Shown: positions 32,674-40,643, numbered from the stretch's first letter. The stretch is DNA of 48,372 nucleotides from a virus (IMGVR_UViG_3300017963_003169:1-48372), one strand, 5' to 3'. Numbers and translations are program-made. Notes: generated by a model not told the origin, from the sequence alone.

Positions 32674-33322
32674 CTTTAGCCCCCTCCCCCATCCATGCCA
32701 AAGCATTATCTATATTGGCTTTCTGTGCCTGTTTTGCCAATTCTAATACCTGCTGAGGAGTCTTATATCTAAATAATTCATACAGTAGCTCGGTATCTTG
32801 TGAGCTAGGAGTATAATATCTTTTATCGAGCTGCCGTAAAAATCTGAGGCCAAAGCTATCCAATTTTTCTAGTTGATTTTGCGATATACCACCTCCCTCA
32901 GCTAGTGATGGCTTATTCTGGAATGGAATCGTTTTCCATGCCTTCTTTTTTACCTCTCTAGCTGTCTCTTCTACCTTTATCTCTTCTTCGATATTTACCT
33001 CATTTACCTCAGGAACAATAATCGAATTGACCTTATAAGTTCCCGGTCGTGACCTGCCAGCACTCTTATATGTCCATATAGCCTTATTGTCAAGTGTACA
33101 TTCCTTGAATACCCTCTCCCTCAACTTTGGAATATTAGGAGAAGCTACTCCACATTTTTCAGATAGCTCACTATTACCAACCTTGAAATCTGCTGGATAG
33201 TCACGTTCTTTCCATACCGACATTACTGCTATGAAAAAGAAATGCCCCGGTTCGCCAAGTACCTTGGGATAATCAGCCTTATTATATCGTTCCATAATGT
33301 AATCATACAATTCTTGACCCAT
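32666..33322 (-). CDS. Probable replication initiator / helicase loader, 218 aa
   Basis: The N-terminal 95 residues resemble a winged helix (YPADFKVGNSELSEKCGVAS, PNIPKLRERVFKECT) of phage O or DnaD-type replication proteins. An acidic linker leads to a C-terminal helical part (LLYELFRYKTPQQVLELAKQ). It overlaps dnaB by 8 bases, the usual place for a loader. The loader role is inferred mainly from context. Confidence 0.7.
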   Translation of the reverse strand: MGQELYDYIMERYNKADYPKVLGEPGHFFFIAVMSVWKERDYPADFKVGNSELSEKCGVASPNIPKLRERVFKECTLDNKAIWTYKSAGRSRPGTYKVNSIIVPEVNEVNIEEEIKVEETAREVKKKAWKTIPFQNKPSLAEGGGISQNQLEKLDSFGLRFLRQLDKRYYTPSSQDTELLYELFRYKTPQQVLELAKQAQKANIDNALAWMGEGAKVG

Positions 33323-33326
33323 AAAC

Positions 33327-33569
33327 TCACCTCCTTTGATCTAAAATCTTTTTCACTTTAACATGCCATTTGGCAGATATCCAATGCTCAGGAATCCATC
33401 CACGTCCTCTATATCTTCTGACCAATTTTTCAACACAACTATCGCAATAATATCGTTTATCTGGTATTTCACTAGCTAAAGCTCCACCAAAAGGTACTGA
33501 AAAATCAGCATCATGTTTTACAAATCGACCACATTCATAACAACGTAAATCATAATAATATCTGGTCAC
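33327..33569 (-). CDS. Zinc-binding protein, 80 aa
   Basis: GTG 33569 follows AAGGAGGTAGTTAG. LRCYECGRFVKHDADF and YYCDSCVEKLV give two CxxC pairs. The C-terminal part is basic (RRYRGRGWIPEHW, WHVKVKKILDQRR), consistent with nucleic-acid binding. It lies four bases before the replication-initiator gene. Confidence 0.7.
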   Translation of the reverse strand: MTRYYYDLRCYECGRFVKHDADFSVPFGGALASEIPDKRYYCDSCVEKLVRRYRGRGWIPEHWISAKWHVKVKKILDQRR

Positions 33570-33637
33570 CTAACTACCTCCTTACAGGGCAGAACCATCA
33601 CTCATTCATGATCACCCCTCTGAAAGCTACCGGCAAG

Positions 33638-33658
33638 TTGGCCTGAGTAAGCGGCCAA
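33638..33658. other. Intergenic hairpin
   Basis: TTGGCC/GGCCAA with a 9-base loop in the 113-base gap before the hexapeptide-repeat gene's stop. No T-run follows on the minus strand. Nothing else is recognised in this gap. Confidence 0.5.
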
Positions 33659-33682
33659 TTTGACCATCAACCTTTTTTCAAC

Positions 33683-34534
33683 TTATTCGTCTATACCAAG
33701 CATGAGTTCAATCGCCTGCCTGACGGCAGGAATATAATGCTCATATCCTAAGAGTTCCTCTCGAACGTTTCTGGCCTCTGCCAAAATAGCGTCCCAACAA
33801 TTGCTATCATCCTTGATAAGCTCTTTTAGTTTATCAATCCCTGCGACAGGTTCTAATATGGCAAGCCAAAAATGCCGCTCATGATAAAACGACGGCGTAA
33901 AGGTTATTCGCTTTACCGTAATTTTTTCTGACAATAACTGCATCGAGGGGTTATTATACTCGCCGACTTTCTGATACCAGCCGACTTTCTGATACTCGCC
34001 GACTTTCTGAAACCCGCCGACTGTCTGAGACCAGCCGACTTCCTGATACCTGCCGACTTCCTGATACCTGCCGACTTTCTGATACCTGCCGACTGTCTGA
34101 AACCCGCCGACTTCCTGATACCTGCCGACTTTCTGATACTCGCCGACTTCCTGAAACCCGCCGACTGTCTGAGACCAGCCGACTTCCTGATACCTGCCGA
34201 CTTTCTGATACCTGCCGACTTTCTGATACCTGCCGACTGTCTGAAACCCGCCGACTTCCTGAAACCCGCCGACTTTCTGATACCTGCCGACTTTCTGATA
34301 CCTGCCGACTTTCTGAAACCCGCCGACTGTCTGAGACCAGCCGACTGTCTGAGTACCGGCAACTATATCATGTTTTGCTACATGGTAATTGTTATGCACA
34401 TAAATGCTTCCTTTTGCGTCGACCGCTCCAGCAGAAAGCGATCCCGTAATTTCGCAATCATTTGCAAATATCACTATACCATCGAACTCAATATCCCCCT
34501 CGATTTTCCTATCTTCTATCAACCGTGTTTCCAT
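33683..34534 (-). CDS. Hexapeptide-repeat beta-solenoid-like protein, 283 aa
   Basis: The N-terminal 59 residues (IEGDIEFDGIVIFANDCEIT, GSIYVHNNYHVAKHDIVA) have the beta-helical rhythm of bactofilin-like proteins. Residues 60-191 are 22 uninterrupted copies of a hexapeptide xxQxVG (for example RYQKVG, GFQTVG, WSQTVG). Residues about 200-283 are a mixed helical cap. Phage repeats of this sort may form a regular solenoid with variable side chains at the first, second and fourth positions. The gene lies between replication and recombination genes, not with tail genes. Start ATG 34534. Function unknown. Confidence 0.8.
   Translation of the reverse strand: METRLIEDRKIEGDIEFDGIVIFANDCEITGSLSAGAVDAKGSIYVHNNYHVAKHDIVAGTQTVGWSQTVGGFQKVGRYQKVGRYQKVGGFQEVGGFQTVGRYQKVGRYQKVGRYQEVGWSQTVGGFQEVGEYQKVGRYQEVGGFQTVGRYQKVGRYQEVGRYQEVGWSQTVGGFQKVGEYQKVGWYQKVGEYNNPSMQLLSEKITVKRITFTPSFYHERHFWLAILEPVAGIDKLKELIKDDSNCWDAILAEARNVREELLGYEHYIPAVRQAIELMLGIDE
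33962..34357 (-). repeat. 22 tandem 18-bp coding repeats
   Basis: 396 bases made of 18-bp units that vary mostly at the first, second and fourth codons. A WSQTVG-GF pair recurs at units 2, 11 and 19, so a higher-order period of eight to nine units exists. A second frame on the same strand is also open across the region because the unit length is a multiple of three. Confidence 0.95.
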
Positions 34535-34536
34535 TA

Positions 34537-35451
34537 TTACTCATCCTCTACTGTGATATTCTTAGACTTAGCAGCAACACCTAACAATGTCAAGAGATTA
34601 TTGGCTTGCTGTCTGGAAAGTTCACCTAATCCCGATTCGGTAATATCTTTACCCATCTTAGCCTTTACAAAAGCTATGAAGTCAGGATTATCAACCCGTA
34701 TATATTCCAGAGCTATAATATACTTATTGATATAATCTTCCTGATAACCAGTAAGAATATGATCATCCATGTATTTCAAGTATTCAGGCCATTCTTCTGC
34801 CTCAACTTCAGTTCTGGATGTATAATTCTTACCTTTAGAATGGAAGTACCTCAGGCATTCATCCTTCCACTCTTCATCAGTTAAGCCATATAAACTAGCT
34901 TTACCATAGGCAGTTTTCATCGCCCCTTTAGGCTTATTAGCTGACTTATCTTTGATAACAGGTGGTGTCTTAGGCTGTGGTTCATTCGCCTGTCGTCTCT
35001 CAGGAGACTTTCGCTCTATGTCGCGAGGCTCACTATCATCCTCACCAATCCTGCCTGTCAACATCCAGTAATTATAACGACGTGCATAAGTTATATTAGC
35101 TCCCAAATCTTTCATATCATTACTGGCTACCGTAACTTCTAATTCAGTAATTAAATTATCCTCACTATATGCATGTTCCATGACAGTTATCAAGAACTCT
35201 TTATCTTCACGTCTATCCAACTTATCATATACTACTAAACCATGTCTGAGTAAATGAGGATCGGTCACTCGTCTGGTAGCTGCAAGGTCAGCATAATTAT
35301 ACTTCACACGGAAGCCCTGCTTCGTTGTGAAGTCCACTGCCATGTTTTTTTCCAATGGCTCGTATTCCATCATTGCAGAACACAAAGCCTCCCTTAACGA
35401 TTCATGTTTAATTATCTCCATCTGTTCTTTTTCTTTCTTCGCTTCTTCCAT
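34537..35451 (-). CDS. ERF-family single-strand annealing protein
   Basis: 304 residues. The N-terminal domain has the ERF pattern: LREALCSAMMEYEPLEKNMA, FRVKYNYADLAATRRVTDPH, LLRHGLVVYD, and GANITYARRYNYWMLTGRIG followed by acidic EDDSEP. The C-terminal half is a Lys/Pro-rich linker and a small helical domain. Such proteins anneal ssDNA in phage recombination. ATG 35451 directly overlaps the end of the 87-aa gene. Confidence 0.9.
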   Translation of the reverse strand: MEEAKKEKEQMEIIKHESLREALCSAMMEYEPLEKNMAVDFTTKQGFRVKYNYADLAATRRVTDPHLLRHGLVVYDKLDRREDKEFLITVMEHAYSEDNLITELEVTVASNDMKDLGANITYARRYNYWMLTGRIGEDDSEPRDIERKSPERRQANEPQPKTPPVIKDKSANKPKGAMKTAYGKASLYGLTDEEWKDECLRYFHSKGKNYTSRTEVEAEEWPEYLKYMDDHILTGYQEDYINKYIIALEYIRVDNPDFIAFVKAKMGKDITESGLGELSRQQANNLLTLLGVAAKSKNITVEDE

Positions 35452-35714
35452 TATACGTTTTCCTCCATTTTTTCTTGTAGGTGAATCCCTACAGTCGCAG
35501 ACTTCAGCACAGCCTTAGCACGTTCATCAGCCAGAAACTCACTTAGGCTATCGTATAAAGCCTCCATCTGCTCTTTAGTCATAAATACTGATATATCACT
35601 TCCATCCGATTCGATACTCAATGTATCATAGCTGGAATTACCAGCAATGCCTTCCCATCTTTGCATCTTAAACTTAGCCTCTTCATCACGATTGATGTGT
35701 AAAATTGTAGTCAT
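35451..35714 (-). CDS. Small acidic protein, 87 aa
   Basis: First gene below the 35767 promoter and directly upstream of ERF. The segment ISVFMTKEQMEALYDSLSEF resembles VELLLSQEQLEELAKELIRY of the 68-aa protein at 22915, suggesting a duplicated family. ATG 35714 follows AAAGGATGGTGAGATAG. Function unknown. Confidence 0.65.
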   Translation of the reverse strand: MTTILHINRDEEAKFKMQRWEGIAGNSSYDTLSIESDGSDISVFMTKEQMEALYDSLSEFLADERAKAVLKSATVGIHLQEKMEENV

Positions 35715-35766
35715 CTATCTCACCATCCTTTCTTATATCTAATAACCTAATCTATACTACTATTAT

Positions 35767-35795
35767 AGTATAACAAATTATAATTAAAAAGTCAA
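35767..35795 (-). promoter_or_regulatory. Sigma-70 promoter with overlapping palindrome
   Basis: Minus strand TTGACT at 35795-35790, 17-base spacer, TATACT at 35772-35767. ATTATAA-TTTG-TTATACT overlaps the -10, nearly the same inverted repeat as at 27128 and 40615. It would drive the ERF and replication genes. Confidence 0.85.
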
Positions 35796-35812
35796 GAGAA
35801 AAATAAAAAGAC

Positions 35813-36454
35813 CTAGTCATCTATATGAAATATCCATTTTAATATCGCTGGCACAGCATCTTGTAAACTGCTGGCAGTATTATCAGAATACTCACTATGT
35901 TTAAACTCTTCATCTGCTCCGTCAAGTATAATGTGTATCTTCTTACCACAACCAGCCCTATGAGCAGCTTCCATATCTGAAGGATTATCACCTATAAATA
36001 CCATCTGACTCAAATCTGCTCCCATATCTCTAAGTTCATAAAACATACCCGGCTTAGGCTTCCTGCAATTACATCCTTCATCAGGAAAATGCGGACACCA
36101 GAACCACATATCTATATTACCATCAAATTTATGAATCTCTAAGTCCATCACTTCGTAAATAATTTGCCAATCTTCTTCATCCATTATCTCTAAACCAATA
36201 GCCTCCTGATTGGTCAATACATATTGATTGATCTCTAATTCATGAAATAATTTTAGAGTCTCTAATACACCATCTATGAATACTATATCTTTAGGCTTCG
36301 TAATATAATAACAAAGAGGTAATAGACCATCTCGATATAATTGTTGTAGCTTTTCTCTGTTTCTCCATTCTATAGGAATATCACCAGTTCCTAATGATTT
36401 GTTATTATGCCTTATAACTCCATCTAAGTCCAATCCTATAAATCTGTCTATCAT
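35813..36454 (-). CDS. GmhB-like HAD phosphatase
   Basis: 213 residues from ATG 36454, with AAAAGGAGAATTG upstream (an ATG six codons earlier has none). HAD motif I is FIGLDLDGVI, motif II QYVLTNQEAIG, then the GmhB-like zinc-binding loop CPHFPDEGCNCRKPKPGM and motif IV FIGDNPSDMEAAHRAGC. GmhB enzymes remove the C7 phosphate of heptose-1,7-bisphosphate. With a PfkB kinase and cupin nearby, a role in sugar-nucleotide synthesis is plausible. Other phosphate substrates remain possible. Confidence 0.85.
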   Translation of the reverse strand: MIDRFIGLDLDGVIRHNNKSLGTGDIPIEWRNREKLQQLYRDGLLPLCYYITKPKDIVFIDGVLETLKLFHELEINQYVLTNQEAIGLEIMDEEDWQIIYEVMDLEIHKFDGNIDMWFWCPHFPDEGCNCRKPKPGMFYELRDMGADLSQMVFIGDNPSDMEAAHRAGCGKKIHIILDGADEEFKHSEYSDNTASSLQDAVPAILKWIFHIDD

Positions 36455-36468
36455 CAATTCTCCTTTTA

Positions 36469-36804
36469 TCAAAATAATTTGTTATGTCTATATGGACGTA
36501 CTTGATTGGTTTCCAAAACCTTAATAAGCATCTTACCCAAATTTAACTTCCTTGCACCGGCATAATCACAGATACGAACAATACAATCAGCTAATTCATG
36601 AGTAACTTGATCTTTCCGCTGTTGGTCAGTACCACATAATCGTAAGGCCTCCAATGCTTCAGATAATTCACTGTGCATTAAAGCTATTAACTCACCGTCA
36701 TTTCGTTCTGATTCCCACCAACCTTTACTCTCAGCCGTTCCATGAGCAATTGCAACTAAATGATTTATTCCATCTTCTATAACCATTTTTATAGTATTAT
36801 TCAC
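36469..36804 (-). CDS. MazG-like nucleotide pyrophosphohydrolase
   Basis: 111 residues from GTG 36804, which has AAAGGAGG upstream and overlaps the previous stop (GTGA). The helices LIALMHSELSEALEALRLCG and VTHELADCIVRICDYAGARK carry the ExxE..ExxD metal-binding pattern of the family. It hydrolyses NTPs or dNTPs, and phage copies may alter nucleotide pools or alarmones. Confidence 0.85.
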   Translation of the reverse strand: MNNTIKMVIEDGINHLVAIAHGTAESKGWWESERNDGELIALMHSELSEALEALRLCGTDQQRKDQVTHELADCIVRICDYAGARKLNLGKMLIKVLETNQVRPYRHNKLF

Positions 36805-38192
36805 TTTGCCTCCTTTCGTTGTCCAACTCGTAATACATTATCATCAATATCAAACCACACCTCACCTACTTCTGCCATAGCATGTTCTTGTGTGACACCC
36901 TCTTTCAGAATAAAGAATACCTTTCTAGTAGCAGGAGCTTCTGATGGCTCTATTGGAAAAGTAGCCTCTCCTACCTTATAGATACTCCCTGAATGTTCGG
37001 TTCTATATCCAACACCCACAAACCATGTACCATCTATCATCTCAAAAGAATATGGCTTGTCCAGCAGAGTAAATTGTAATAAGCCAGTCCATTTTATTAA
37101 ATCTGTAGATGCTGAAATCACAGCGATATGCGCTGTCCCAACTTCTGTGGAAGTCAATACATAACAAACACCATTTCTGATAAACATATCTCTGACAGAT
37201 TTATCCTTGAAATAATCTACAAGCTGAGGCTGGTCGCCAAACTTTTTCAATACTACAAGTTTAGGATTGGCTAATGATGCAACTCCTCCTAAGTTTACCA
37301 TATAGACAAGTTCATCATTCCATATATCAACCTTGCTATGTGTGATAGCCTGTCCTGTACCCCAACGATAATCTACCAACATCTTATCAACCGTAGTATC
37401 ATAACGATATATACATGGCTTGCTATTCTGATCTGCGCCAAAGACATATAGCACACCATTATTGACAATAGCCTCACGATAATAGCTGGCATCAGTATCA
37501 GTTAATCCATCTATTCCGCTCCATATCTTACCACCATCGACAGATTTTAGAACAGCACTAGACCTATTAGCACCTGACATCGTGATATAGATTGTAGAAG
37601 CATCAAAAGCTATATCGAACAGATGATATGCTCGAGGGATTGTCTGTAATTGTTTCCATCCAACATTCTTGCCACGTTTATATAAAGTTCCTTTATACAC
37701 AGCACCATGTGGGTCAATACCCGGAGTATATAGAATATCTGCATATTCCCTGAAAATATGTAGCTCTTCCTCTATCGTATTGAATTCTCGTATAAAATTA
37801 CCATTTATATCAAATGAAATGATAGGTACATAACTTGCCCCGCCAATATAGTCACCAGTCCCGACATATATTTTTCCATTATAGGCATACATATCCCACG
37901 AAACACGTTTAATCCTATTACTAATTGTCGCTGGCTCTGAATATCGGTAAAGCATAGGATTACCAATTATCTCAACTTCTGCTTGAACATTGTAGACCAT
38001 TATTATCATTATTAAAATTGGTAATATCTTTTGTATTTTATTCATAACCCTTTCTCTCCAATTTAATTTTCTAGGTACGATCATACATCTACAGTTAATA
38101 GGAGTAAAACGTACTCCACTGCCTTGTGAGATATATATCATATCAAATAACTCCAATAATTCTTCCACTGTTAATCCTTCAGGTATTCTCAA
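36801..38192 (-). CDS. Propeller-like protein with internal signal-peptide start
   Basis: The frame starts at TTG 38192 with GGAGG seven bases upstream (463 aa). At codon 50 an in-frame ATG (38045) follows GGAGAGAAAGGGTT and begins a signal peptide (MNKIQKILPILIMIIMVYNV, cut near VQA). The rest is a series of about 45-residue blades (YAYNGKIYVGTGDYIG, FDIAFDASTIYITMSG, VNNGVLYVFGADQNS), as in beta-propellers. The short form would be exported; the long form might stay inside. Phage exported propellers have no general function known to me. Confidence 0.75.
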   Translation of the reverse strand: MRIPEGLTVEELLELFDMIYISQGSGVRFTPINCRCMIVPRKLNWRERVMNKIQKILPILIMIIMVYNVQAEVEIIGNPMLYRYSEPATISNRIKRVSWDMYAYNGKIYVGTGDYIGGASYVPIISFDINGNFIREFNTIEEELHIFREYADILYTPGIDPHGAVYKGTLYKRGKNVGWKQLQTIPRAYHLFDIAFDASTIYITMSGANRSSAVLKSVDGGKIWSGIDGLTDTDASYYREAIVNNGVLYVFGADQNSKPCIYRYDTTVDKMLVDYRWGTGQAITHSKVDIWNDELVYMVNLGGVASLANPKLVVLKKFGDQPQLVDYFKDKSVRDMFIRNGVCYVLTSTEVGTAHIAVISASTDLIKWTGLLQFTLLDKPYSFEMIDGTWFVGVGYRTEHSGSIYKVGEATFPIEPSEAPATRKVFFILKEGVTQEHAMAEVGEVWFDIDDNVLRVGQRKEAK

Positions 38193-38611
38193 TATAATGC
38201 CTCCGAAGGTTTAGCTTTATTAGTCAATTCATCCTCGAAAGTAGAGACTTCCAACAATAATACAAATTGTCTGGTAGCTGTCTCGAAATGATGATATTGA
38301 CCTGCTGGAATTAAAGTTTGCTGCCCTGCTTGCATATCAAGAACTTCATCGACGACATCTGGAATGTCCATCTCAAACTTCGTTAATCGTAATTCACCTG
38401 ACAAGACTTGGAAATATTCTGACTTAGTATCGTGATTATGTTTAGATGATCTGAAGCCCGGGAAGATTACTAACAGTTTACAACACAAGCCCAATTCCCG
38501 ATCATTCACCAGCCACTTTTCATAGCCCCAGATATGTCCTTCGTCCGTATGAACAGCCTCTAAATCATCAATGTTTAATGCAAATATATGTGGAAACTTA
38601 ATCAATCCCAT
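38189..38611 (-). CDS. Cupin-domain protein
   Basis: 140 residues from ATG 38611, with TTAGGAGGTATTG upstream. The two cupin motifs are SSKHNHDTKSEYFQVLSGEL and LIPAGQYHHFETATRQFVLL, which supply the metal-binding His and Glu. Sequence features (GYEKWLVND, EVSTFEDE) resemble sugar-phosphate isomerase or mannose-6-phosphate isomerase type II cupins. It lies between the exported propeller and PfkB genes; sugar isomerisation or epimerisation is inferred. Confidence 0.8.
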   Translation of the reverse strand: MGLIKFPHIFALNIDDLEAVHTDEGHIWGYEKWLVNDRELGLCCKLLVIFPGFRSSKHNHDTKSEYFQVLSGELRLTKFEMDIPDVVDEVLDMQAGQQTLIPAGQYHHFETATRQFVLLLEVSTFEDELTNKAKPSEALY

Positions 38612-38644
38612 CAATACCTCCTAAAACGTCCATATTTGGCTTGT

Positions 38645-38729
38645 ATGCTGTTTCCAGTCAAGCACTAATAAATACCCACATACGATACCGAATCGCCGAC
38701 AAGCCCCGTTTCTGTCCGTTTAACAGCAT
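38645..38729 (-). other. Structured intergenic element (8-bp closing stem)
   Basis: ATGCTGTT/AACAGCAT enclose smaller helices (GACA/TGTC and CGAT/ATCG) on the minus strand. It fills the gap between the 90-aa gene and the cupin gene and matches the architecture of the other elements: outer stem of 8-9 bp plus short inner hairpins. Confidence 0.5.
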
Positions 38730-38730
38730 A

Positions 38731-39003
38731 TTACTCGAAGCCAGCCAACTCCATTAACTCATCCATGTCCTTATCGCTATTATCAGAAACTAGATGATCC
38801 AGTAATCCTTCTTTATACTGTTTAGCAATCTCCACCAATCCACCCAGAACCTTATCCTTTGGAAAACCACCACTAATATTGAATGTGGTCTTTTGTTTTC
38901 CATCTTTATCAAGATATATAGCACAGGCAAATTGTGGAATTATACTACTTTCTGGCATTTCTTTCTTGGAACTCGATGACTTCATCTGTACTATCTTTGG
39001 CAT
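38731..39003 (-). CDS. Hypothetical protein, 90 aa
   Basis: ATG 39003 overlaps the stop of the PfkB gene. The N-terminal 20 residues are basic and Ser-rich; then CAIYLDKDGKQKTTFNIS and a helical acidic tail (DKDMDELMELAGFE). Not recognised. Confidence 0.65.
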   Translation of the reverse strand: MPKIVQMKSSSSKKEMPESSIIPQFACAIYLDKDGKQKTTFNISGGFPKDKVLGGLVEIAKQYKEGLLDHLVSDNSDKDMDELMELAGFE

Positions 39004-40010
39004 TATTTCTCCTCTCCATACAATAGATTATATTCTGAATCCCATTCTTGATTACTAATAACTCTAGCACCATTCGTTTTATAACACTGTACTCTGGCAG
39101 CCGCATTAGCTCTCTTAATAGCCGAAATACTATCCATGCCTGATGAATAACAAATAGTATAAGCCGCTACGAAAGTATCACCACAGCCACAGGTATTGAT
39201 CTCACCTCCTGCCTCTTGTGACCTGACTAAAGTTTCTTTAATATCAGAATAATGAGTGTTATCTATATGATTAGGCTTATTGTATAAAGCCGCTCCAACT
39301 CCTCTTAATGTCAAGAGAATTTCTTTTGCTTTAGTCATCATAAATAAACTGTAAATTCTCGATATTCTATCTAAAGTAAGTTTAGAACCAGTATGATTTA
39401 TAAGTTCCTCTTCATCCAGAATGATAGTACCATTTAAACCTTTCAATAAAGATATACGTTGTCGGCTCATCCCTATAATAGGACAGGTAATATACTCCCG
39501 TATAGCATTAAGAATTAAAGGTGTTAATATGCCCTCACCATTCTCATCATAATCAGCCACAATCAATATATCTACTTCTTCTGATAAACACTGTATATGA
39601 CGTACTAGCTCATGCTGTACTTTCATAATAGGAGGCTCAATTACTTCATTAGCTCTGAATATATGCTCACCGATATCGGTATAATACTTTACATAAGCAG
39701 GAGTTCCATTACCTAATATCATGTGTTTGCTATTTACGAAACCCTCCATCCAGATATTATATAATTTTTTGCTATTATCATCCTCTAATGGATTCCACAC
39801 ACCACAGGGCAACACCCTGACACCCCACTCCTGAAGCAAGTCTACTATATTACCTGCTCCGCCGCCAGTATAAGACGTTTCTTTGGTGTCAAATATGCCC
39901 ATACCATCTTTCTCTCTGGACATCGCTATACCATAACTGCCAATATAGTCTTTATCAAGTGAATGGTCGCCTAAGACACCTACTATGGTATCACACTTTC
40001 TCCAATTCAT
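39003..40010 (-). CDS. PfkB-family sugar kinase (heptose kinase-like)
   Basis: 335 residues from ATG 40010, preferred to ATG 40016 for its AGGA spacing. TGGGAGNIVDLLQEWG is the N-terminal sugar-binding GG motif of the PfkB/ribokinase fold. NTCGCGDTFVAAYTICYSSG carries the GAGD-type anion hole and catalytic Asp, with Cys in place of the usual Ala. Features YVKYYTDIGEHIFRANE and YDENGEGILTPLIL recall HldE (heptose-7-phosphate kinase). With the GmhB-like phosphatase it could work on a heptose. Substrate unproven. Confidence 0.85.
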   Translation of the reverse strand: MNWRKCDTIVGVLGDHSLDKDYIGSYGIAMSREKDGMGIFDTKETSYTGGGAGNIVDLLQEWGVRVLPCGVWNPLEDDNSKKLYNIWMEGFVNSKHMILGNGTPAYVKYYTDIGEHIFRANEVIEPPIMKVQHELVRHIQCLSEEVDILIVADYDENGEGILTPLILNAIREYITCPIIGMSRQRISLLKGLNGTIILDEEELINHTGSKLTLDRISRIYSLFMMTKAKEILLTLRGVGAALYNKPNHIDNTHYSDIKETLVRSQEAGGEINTCGCGDTFVAAYTICYSSGMDSISAIKRANAAARVQCYKTNGARVISNQEWDSEYNLLYGEEK

Positions 40011-40299
40011 TATCATTCCTTTCTGTCCAATAATATAACAAGTCCATAGACTTAAGATAGTCTTTAATCATCTCGCCATTAGGAAAAGTATCAAATGATT
40101 TTATCAACATTTTCGTTGATTCTTCCATACCTTCTGCTGGTATACGAAGAATCTCAGCAAGGGTAATCATCTCTTCAGAAGCCACAGTCTTTCCCAAATC
40201 AGTCATACGATTTGCCAATCGTCTATAAGTCTCAACTAAATTTGTTTGTAACTTTGCTATTGTCGCATAATCTAATTGTATATCCGATAATTCAACCAT
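39991..40299 (-). CDS. Hypothetical helical protein, 102 aa
   Basis: ATG 40299 overlaps by one base the end of the DNA-binding gene. All-helical (YATIAKLQTNLVETYRRLAN, EEMITLAEILRIPAEGM). It overlaps the PfkB start. Function unknown. Confidence 0.65.
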   Translation of the reverse strand: MVELSDIQLDYATIAKLQTNLVETYRRLANRMTDLGKTVASEEMITLAEILRIPAEGMEESTKMLIKSFDTFPNGEMIKDYLKSMDLLYYWTERNDNELEKV

Positions 40300-40562
40300 T
40301 ATCTTACCTCCTCTATCCAGCCCTTTTTCTTAGCTACATTAAATAATGACCCCTTATCAAACATAATAATACTACCGACAATCCACCAAGTAACTTTACC
40401 AGCAACCTTAGCGCCTGGATTCTCAGCCTTTAGATTGCTTACTGTTGCAAAGGTTACCTTGAACAGTAATGAAGCCTCTTTGATAGAAATCAAGTCACGT
40501 CCCATTGGTAATCCTTTATCCTGTATTTCTTTGTATCTTTCAATCTCTTCTGTTGTGAGCAT
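40299..40562 (-). CDS. Excisionase/MerR-like DNA-binding protein, 87 aa
   Basis: ATG 40562 follows CAGGAGGTGATTAA. Residues 25-70 (LISIKEASLLFKVTFATVSN, then GKVTWWIVGSIIMFDKGSLF) have the winged-HTH layout of excisionase-type domains. It is the first gene below a promoter of the palindromic class, so it may control its own operon. Confidence 0.7.
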   Translation of the reverse strand: MLTTEEIERYKEIQDKGLPMGRDLISIKEASLLFKVTFATVSNLKAENPGAKVAGKVTWWIVGSIIMFDKGSLFNVAKKKGWIEEVR

Positions 40563-40579
40563 TTAATCACCTCCTGACA

Positions 40580-40614
40580 TAAAAAAAGTAGAGACAAATT
40601 CCTTCATCTCTACT
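40580..40614 (-). terminator. Hairpin with T-run directly at the transcription start (attenuator-like)
   Basis: AGTAGAGA/TCTCTACT (8 bp perfect, 12-base loop) followed by seven T on the minus strand. The stem starts one base after the -10 box of the 40615 promoter, so the transcript would begin at or inside the 5' arm and reach the T-run after about 30 bases. It could act as an attenuator, a 5' stabiliser, or a stop for upstream readthrough. Confidence 0.75.
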
Positions 40615-40643
40615 ATTATAACAAAGTATAATGAAAAAGTCAA
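40615..40643 (-). promoter_or_regulatory. Sigma-70 promoter with overlapping palindrome
   Basis: Minus strand TTGACT at 40643-40638, 17-base spacer, TATAAT at 40620-40615. ATTATAC-TTTG-TTATAAT overlaps the -10. Same class as 27128 and 35767. Confidence 0.88.

Noticed and set aside
32674-32706. DnaB start at ATG 32706
   Set aside because: No ribosome site, inside the upstream gene; TTG 32673 has GGGGGAGGGGG upstream.
33962-34357. CRISPR-like array of short repeats
   Set aside because: Units are 18 bp, contiguous without spacers, and in frame within a protein.
33913-34362. Second minus-strand frame over the hexapeptide repeats (149 aa)
   Set aside because: Open only because the 18-bp unit keeps every frame periodic; no ribosome site, and the larger frame has plausible ends outside the repeat.
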